Shown: piece by piece, positions 4,673 to 8,462 of the stretch
How positions within the stretch are numbered: position 1 is the first letter of the stretch
How the letters are laid out: every line of letters starts with the position of its first letter
Assembly: GCA_903873735.1 (NCBI GenBank)
Contig: CAIQPO010000054.1
Coordinates: forward strand, 1 to 8,462
Direction of reading: 5' to 3'
Length of the DNA stretch: 8,462 nucleotides
DNA from: Candidatus Collierbacteria bacterium
Lineage (GTDB): Bacteria > Patescibacteriota > Microgenomatia > UBA1400 > MFAQ01
Program-made: the position numbers and the translations under genes
The notes under the pieces: generated by a model
Database searches by the model: none
The model's input: the letters and a program-made list of their open reading frames with translations, nothing else
Told to the model about the DNA's origin: nothing

Positions 4673-5341
4673 TCACCCCACCTTAATCTCTAGTACACCC
4701 TTTTTCACTTCATAGACTTCTCGAAACAATCTATCTACAAACTCAACTGCCTGATCTGTTCTCTTATCAAAAAAGCCAACAACTTTAGTGAATCCTTCCT
4801 CTTCATCTACTCGAAAGGTATAGTGTTCCGGCACTTGGAGAAGTGTGGGTATTCCCGTTCTTGTAAATGGATACTTGAAATAATTCATATCGGTCAGTAA
4901 GCCAATCACAGTGTAGTAATACTTCTTCAAGCCATTCCCCTTTACTAATGGTATATCCATCTCCAACCTACCTCTACCAGTCCAAAATTGTACAAATACA
5001 TTGTCACATTCAAAAACTACAAAATTGCATCCAGATAAAGACAGCTCCAAAATATATTTAATAAATTTCTTGCCCCATCTCTTACCTTTGTATTTAGCAA
5101 TCTCTATCTCAACTTCATCCACAAAATCATCATGCTTTTTAATTACAAGTTTAAATTTGTTTCCTTCTTTTACAAATGAAATATGTTGTTTTGTCCATTC
5201 ACCACTATGAACAAACGCCTTAACTCTAAGAATCAGGTCACCTATCCAAAGCAAAATCATTCTCAATCCCTCAAATACAAACTTTACAAACTTCTCCCAC
5301 CAGTTTGTATTCATCAACTTATCCCACATCTCTTTATCCAT
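4673..5341 (-). CDS. Unknown 222-residue protein in the pseudo-FtsK operon
   Basis: The protein begins with a Trp-rich, partly hydrophobic helix (about residues 14-43, including F-E-G-L-R-M-I-L-L-W-I-G-D-L-I-L) that could lie on the membrane. An alpha/beta domain follows, with strands such as N-F-V-V-F-E-C-D and V-F-V-Q-F-W-T-G (about 106-121). Its C-terminus has a strand-then-helix pattern (K-V-V-G-F-F-D-K then A-V-E-F-V-D-R-L-F-R-E-V). This order loosely resembles YbjN/type III chaperone-like folds ('fvQf...', then a C-terminal helix), but similarity is too weak to name it. Its ATG overlaps the end of the FtsK-like gene by 8 nt and the next gene follows by 9 nt, so the three are co-transcribed and probably act together. 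No catalytic motif is visible. TGA is its stop. Confidence 0.7.
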   Translation of the reverse strand: MDKEMWDKLMNTNWWEKFVKFVFEGLRMILLWIGDLILRVKAFVHSGEWTKQHISFVKEGNKFKLVIKKHDDFVDEVEIEIAKYKGKRWGKKFIKYILELSLSGCNFVVFECDNVFVQFWTGRGRLEMDIPLVKGNGLKKYYYTVIGLLTDMNYFKYPFTRTGIPTLLQVPEHYTFRVDEEEGFTKVVGFFDKRTDQAVEFVDRLFREVYEVKKGVLEIKVG

Positions 5342-6419
5342 TTACATTCAGTTTTTTTACTTCTCCATACGCAGGTATAAACAAGAATTCATCTTTGCTC
5401 GTCAGCTCAAACGCGTCATCAGTTCCCAGCAGGTCTGCTTGCGAAGTCGAAAAAGTCTTGAACACAATTTTTGTGGGGAATGAAGTCATAAGTTTGGAAA
5501 ATTTCCTCTCAAGTAGTGGGGATGCAACAATCAAATTCACACCAACCAAATGTCCAGAAGTTAGGATATTTTCAATTCCGTAATAGCTATCTTCATCGTA
5601 AGCCAATCTACTTGAGGTACTACTCACAATACAAACAATTCTAGGTAATGGGGGATTTCCAGTTTTTCCATAAGCTTCAAATGTACTCACACCAGTTTCT
5701 TGAAAAATTCGGAACCTTCTTTCCATTTCAGCACTCACCCAACCAAGAGCGTTTTGTATCTTGCTTTGTTCATAAATTATTGGAGTAAGTAAATGTGGTG
5801 AGTTGGCAAGAGGTGGGTTTGAAAACAATCTGGTGTCATCACTCACTATTAGCTTAAGCACATCAGGGCTATATGTACTAGTCAGGAATTCAAGTTGAGT
5901 TTTTAGAAGTCCAATAGAGTTACACATTGGACTATTAAAAATATAGATATGGCCAACTTCATCCAGTGGTGCCGACGCTACTTTTTTCTTGTCAAACCCT
6001 AGTGGAATTCGAATCTCTTTTGAATTCAAGACATCTTTTTGAAGTAAGGATAGAGAGAGGTCAGCCATTTGAATTGGTGCCCATTCTTTCTTAATATCCT
6101 CTGGATATATCTCCTCAGGTCCTGTCTCTTTCTCATCTCTTTTAATAAACTCATCAAACGAACTTATGAGTACTCCTCTCGGCTTATTTCCATCAGATGA
6201 CTCCAAAATTCCTACTTGCTCTAGCTGATCCAATATCCTTGCTGCTCTGGCATAACCAACCTCAAGTCTTCTTTGAATTAAAGAGGCAGAACCAACTCCA
6301 TTATCGATAACCAGTCTCGCTGCTTCCTCAAACTTCTCATCTACATCGAATAAGCTCACATTTTCTGTTCTTACATGAATCTTTCCATCACTAGTTAGGA
6401 TGTATTTAGCCATATCCAT
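5334..6419 (-). CDS. FtsK-derived pseudo-translocase with N-terminal gamma domain
   Basis: The 361-residue protein joins two recognisable pieces of FtsK/SpoIIIE in the wrong order. Residues 27-87 (D-E-K-F-E-E-A-A-R-L-V-I through Q-R-R-L-E-V-G-Y-A-R-A-A-R-I-L-D-Q-L-E to G-N-K-P-R-G-V-L-I) are a well-conserved FtsK gamma winged helix, which in FtsK reads KOPS DNA and lies at the C-terminus. After a linker (88-133), residues 134-361 align with the FtsK motor: I-P-L-G, S-P-H-L-L-T-P-I-I (207-215), A-L-G-W-V-S-A-E-M-E-R-R-F (224-236) and the closing F-L-F-I-P (345-349). The Walker A site is lost (F-N-S-P-M-C-N-S-I-G, 161-170, where FtsK has G-x-T-G-S-G-K-S), as is Walker B (I-V-C-I-V-S-S, 261-267, in place of the I-D-E strand). 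The ATQRPS motif is A-S-P-L-L-E. It probably binds DNA but cannot pump it. Met3 is an alternative start. Confidence 0.85.
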   Translation of the reverse strand: MDMAKYILTSDGKIHVRTENVSLFDVDEKFEEAARLVIDNGVGSASLIQRRLEVGYARAARILDQLEQVGILESSDGNKPRGVLISSFDEFIKRDEKETGPEEIYPEDIKKEWAPIQMADLSLSLLQKDVLNSKEIRIPLGFDKKKVASAPLDEVGHIYIFNSPMCNSIGLLKTQLEFLTSTYSPDVLKLIVSDDTRLFSNPPLANSPHLLTPIIYEQSKIQNALGWVSAEMERRFRIFQETGVSTFEAYGKTGNPPLPRIVCIVSSTSSRLAYDEDSYYGIENILTSGHLVGVNLIVASPLLERKFSKLMTSFPTKIVFKTFSTSQADLLGTDDAFELTSKDEFLFIPAYGEVKKLNVNG

Positions 6420-6456
6420 ATCTTACACTTCAAGCTCAACAAACCACTAGTAATTT

Positions 6457-6462
6457 TATAAT
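6457..6462 (+). promoter_or_regulatory. -10 box for the SIMPL gene in the divergent intergenic region
   Basis: TATAAT lies 21 nt before the ATG at 6484, with no good -35 box (GCTCAA at the 17-bp position). The 64-nt region also has to carry the promoter of the divergent FtsK-like operon, whose minus-strand TAAGAT directly precedes its ATG. There is no ribosome binding site for either gene. Confidence 0.35.
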
Positions 6463-6483
6463 TATTGTTTCACAATAGCCTTA

Positions 6484-7500
6484 ATGGCCAACACTATAAA
6501 TAAAGATAAGGACGCTATTGAGACATCTAGAAAATTCTTCGCACAATTCTGGGTCAAGGCTATTCGCTGGGTATTTGGCATTGTCTTTATTTGGTCGTTT
6601 TTTAATACATACGGTACCTCCATTCCTGTCTCCGTCATCTATCTATCTTTAGGTATCCTCTGTATTCCACCTCTTTGGAATATCCTCAAGCCTCAACTTA
6701 TTCAGTTTCGGAAGATCATTAAATCATTACCTATTCCAAGTGTAACTAGACCACTTTCCAATATTTCACCCAATCTGATCTTTATTGGAGCAATTGTTTT
6801 AGTAAGCACAATCATCTGGTCCACAGCCTTCTCCAAAAAAGAAATCAAGACATTCAAAAACTCAGTTTCAGTTACTGGTGTCGCTACCAAGAATGTCACC
6901 TCTGATAAAGCCATCTGGAGAATAGGCATATCCAGAAAGAGTTTAGATCGTTCAAAGAATCTTCAGCTTCTAAAATCAGACGAACAGGATGCTAGGGAAT
7001 TCATCGCCGGACTTGGATTTGAGAAAAACGAAATCTCGGAATCACAATTCAATGTCGCTACTATATATAAGGAGAAAGAAAGTGGCTACGGAACGACTAA
7101 CATCATCGAAAACTACACTTCAACTGTCAGCATCTTCGTAACCACCAACAAAGTATATAAAGTAGGCGAGGGTGTAAACAAACTTCGATTATTTGTCGAA
7201 GGTAAGGGAATTGACCTTTCTGAGAACAGGGCCGAATACACATATTCAGCTTTTGAAACCGAGAAGATCCCCTTGCTTGAAAAAGCAGTCGCAGATGCCC
7301 AGCTAAGAGCCAACGCTCTAGTTAGCTCTACGACTGGTGTTTCGAAAACTGCCATTGGTAAGGTCTTAAGTGCTCAACAAGGTATATTCCAAGTAAATAG
7401 TGCCAATGATTCAAGCGTTTCCGACTACGGCAACTTTGATCTTTCCTCGATAGATAAAACCATCAGAGCAACTGTAAAAGTCGAGTTTGCTACTGAGTAA
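6484..7500 (+). CDS. Membrane-anchored SIMPL-domain (DUF541) protein
   Basis: The 338-residue protein has a cytoplasmic start, two hydrophobic segments (about 24-40 and 48-66), a basic proline-containing loop, and a third membrane segment (about 97-115, L-I-F-I-G-A-I-V-L-V-S-T-I-I-W). From residue 127 to the end it matches a SIMPL/DUF541 domain. It opens with V-S-V-T-G-V-A-T-K-N-V-T-S-D-K-A, has the middle stretch F-I-A-G-L-G-F-E-K-N-E-I, and ends with A-L-L-type helices (A-V-A-D-A-Q-L-R-A-N-A-L) before the final strand I-R-A-T-V-K-V-E-F. Three membrane passes would put the SIMPL domain outside. SIMPL domains form oligomeric shells in some bacteria, but their precise role is poorly known. The ATG has no ribosome binding site and is the first start in the frame. 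It diverges from the FtsK-like operon. Confidence 0.85.
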   Translation: MANTINKDKDAIETSRKFFAQFWVKAIRWVFGIVFIWSFFNTYGTSIPVSVIYLSLGILCIPPLWNILKPQLIQFRKIIKSLPIPSVTRPLSNISPNLIFIGAIVLVSTIIWSTAFSKKEIKTFKNSVSVTGVATKNVTSDKAIWRIGISRKSLDRSKNLQLLKSDEQDAREFIAGLGFEKNEISESQFNVATIYKEKESGYGTTNIIENYTSTVSIFVTTNKVYKVGEGVNKLRLFVEGKGIDLSENRAEYTYSAFETEKIPLLEKAVADAQLRANALVSSTTGVSKTAIGKVLSAQQGIFQVNSANDSSVSDYGNFDLSSIDKTIRATVKVEFATE

Positions 7501-7530
7501 TAACTGTTCACATCGTTGCGTGTATTTTGA

Positions 7531-7549
7531 CCGAGTCTCGGGGTAAAAT
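7531..7549 (+). promoter_or_regulatory. Helicase promoter -10 with adjacent palindrome
   Basis: TAAAAT (7544-7549) lies 6 nt before the helicase ATG, which suits a leaderless transcript and explains the missing ribosome binding site. Just upstream is the palindrome CCGAG-T-CTCGG (7531-7541), which would lie in the promoter spacer and could be a repressor site. TTGACC (7527-7532) is too close to serve as a normal -35. Confidence 0.35.
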
Positions 7550-7555
7550 AAGTTC

Positions 7556-8462
7556 ATGCCAGAAAAAACAATCACAATCGAAGAACTCTGGCTTGTAAAG
7601 AAGTTTACTCCTACTGAAAACCAAAAAAGGGCTATTTTGCACACAAATGGACCATTGTTTTTATCTGCTGGACCAGGCTCGGGTAAAACACAAGTTCTTC
7701 TCTGGCGTACGGTCAACCTTATTGTATTTCATGGAATAAAGTCCTCAGAAATTATCCTATGCACCTTCACCGAGAAGGCGGCTCAGCAGCTCAAAGAAGG
7801 TCTTTTATCACTTTTTGGTCTAGCAACCGAATTTACTGGTAAACCTTATGACATTTCTGAAATGGCAATTGGTACGATTCACTCAATTTGCCAAAAACTT
7901 TTAACCAATCGTCATCTCCCAACAAAAGTTAAACCCAAAGGTCTACAAGTAATGGATGCGCTTGATCAATATAGATATCTAAATCGCAGCAGTTTTCAAA
8001 AGAAGATGTTTGAATTCGCAGGTTATCTGCCTGATGAGGATAATAATGCTAGAAAAGAAATTATCTCAACCATTTCCGGTCAAAAGGTAAATTACGTTTC
8101 TAGATTTAAAACGACTGACTGTCTCATAAAGTTTTTTAATAGATTGTCTGAAGAAAACTACGAAGAAAACGCTCAACAGGAAGATCCATCAATCCAAAAG
8201 CTAGTCAAAATGTATCGTTACTATATCGATTCACTGACGATTTTAGGTGAGGGAACAAAACTCGATCTCTCGCTTCTCCAACAGAGCGCGTATGTTCTTG
8301 TTAGAGACAATGAAGAAATTTTTAAGGATCAATTTAAATACATAATTGTCGACGAATATCAGGACACAAATCCAATTCAAGAGATTCTTCTTTTTCAACT
8401 CGCTAAATATTCTCAAAATATTTGTGTTGTCGGTGATGACGATCAATCTCTCTATCGATTCC
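7556..8462 (+). CDS. UvrD/PcrA-type SF1 DNA helicase, N-terminal part
   Basis: The frame is open from the ATG at 7556 to the window edge, giving 302 codons of an ATP-dependent 3'-5' DNA helicase. The motifs come in the right order: Q-motif region F-T-P-T-E-N-Q-K-R-A-I (17-27), Walker A A-G-P-G-S-G-K-T (38-45), motif Ia T-F-T-E-K-A-A (70-76), and G-T-I-H-S-I-C (107-113). Motif II is I-I-V-D-E-Y-Q-D-T-N (264-273) and motif III is V-V-G-D-D-D-Q-S-L-Y-R-F, at the edge. The stretch between Ia and II is helical 1B-domain sequence. The missing part should hold motifs IV-VI. Whether it is a housekeeping UvrD, a PcrA or an AddA/RecB-like enzyme cannot be decided without the C-terminus; the DEYQDTN and GDDDQS forms favour the UvrD/PcrA group. 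There is no ribosome binding site. Confidence 0.93.
   Translation, partial: MPEKTITIEELWLVKKFTPTENQKRAILHTNGPLFLSAGPGSGKTQVLLWRTVNLIVFHGIKSSEIILCTFTEKAAQQLKEGLLSLFGLATEFTGKPYDISEMAIGTIHSICQKLLTNRHLPTKVKPKGLQVMDALDQYRYLNRSSFQKKMFEFAGYLPDEDNNARKEIISTISGQKVNYVSRFKTTDCLIKFFNRLSEENYEENAQQEDPSIQKLVKMYRYYIDSLTILGEGTKLDLSLLQQSAYVLVRDNEEIFKDQFKYIIVDEYQDTNPIQEILLFQLAKYSQNICVVGDDDQSLYRF

Noticed and set aside
5334..6419. Treating the FtsK-like gene as a decayed pseudogene
   Set aside because: The frame is intact for 361 codons, the gamma domain is well conserved, and the gene is translationally linked to the next gene.
7411..7716. Minus-strand open frame spanning the SIMPL-helicase junction
   Set aside because: It lies opposite the SIMPL C-terminus and the helicase Walker A region and has no start signal.
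1..8462. CRISPR array, insertion sequence or prophage
   Set aside because: No regularly spaced repeats, transposase, integrase or phage structural gene is visible.

Overview
The window looks like chromosomal DNA from a low-GC bacterium with compact, closely packed genes. Several starts have no Shine-Dalgarno sequence, and some promoter-like -10 boxes sit so close to the ATG that leaderless mRNAs are likely. TGA is used as a stop, which argues against the code-25 lineages. These traits, with a SIMPL protein, a DUF5677 protein and several small unknown proteins, would suit a Patescibacteria/CPR-type genome, but that placement is an inference.

Layout. Positions 1-791 hold two minus-strand membrane proteins (one cut by the window edge). 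Positions 792-1380 contain no gene but are structured: a GC-rich, hairpin-rich block bounded by two terminator-like hairpins, then a pair of 14-bp direct repeats and a perfect-consensus sigma70 promoter. That promoter drives the centrepiece, a compact three-gene RiPP locus (1381-2794). It has a 37-residue precursor ending in D-C-K-C-K-C-K-C-N, a radical SAM/SPASM maturase, and a PqqD-like leader-binding protein overlapping the maturase gene. A leaky-looking terminator lies between precursor and maturase, and a strong 13-bp-stem terminator closes the operon. Two peptidase-like genes follow on the same strand: an HExxH metalloprotease-like protein and a stand-alone C39-like cysteine peptidase. 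They could process the peptide, but they appear to have their own promoters.

From 3875 to 6419 a minus-strand operon (read from 6419 downward) encodes an FtsK-derived protein, a 222-residue unknown protein and a DUF5677 protein. The FtsK-like protein is unusual. The KOPS-reading gamma winged helix, normally C-terminal, is at the N-terminus, and the motor domain that follows has lost both Walker motifs, so it looks like a rearranged pseudo-translocase. Diverging from it are a membrane-anchored SIMPL-domain protein (6484-7500) and the N-terminal 302 residues of a UvrD/PcrA-type SF1 helicase that runs off the right edge.

The RiPP operon differs from the rest of the window: all three genes have strong AGGAGG-type ribosome binding sites and visibly higher GC. 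This suggests recent acquisition, high expression, or both. No transporter or immunity gene is visible in the window.
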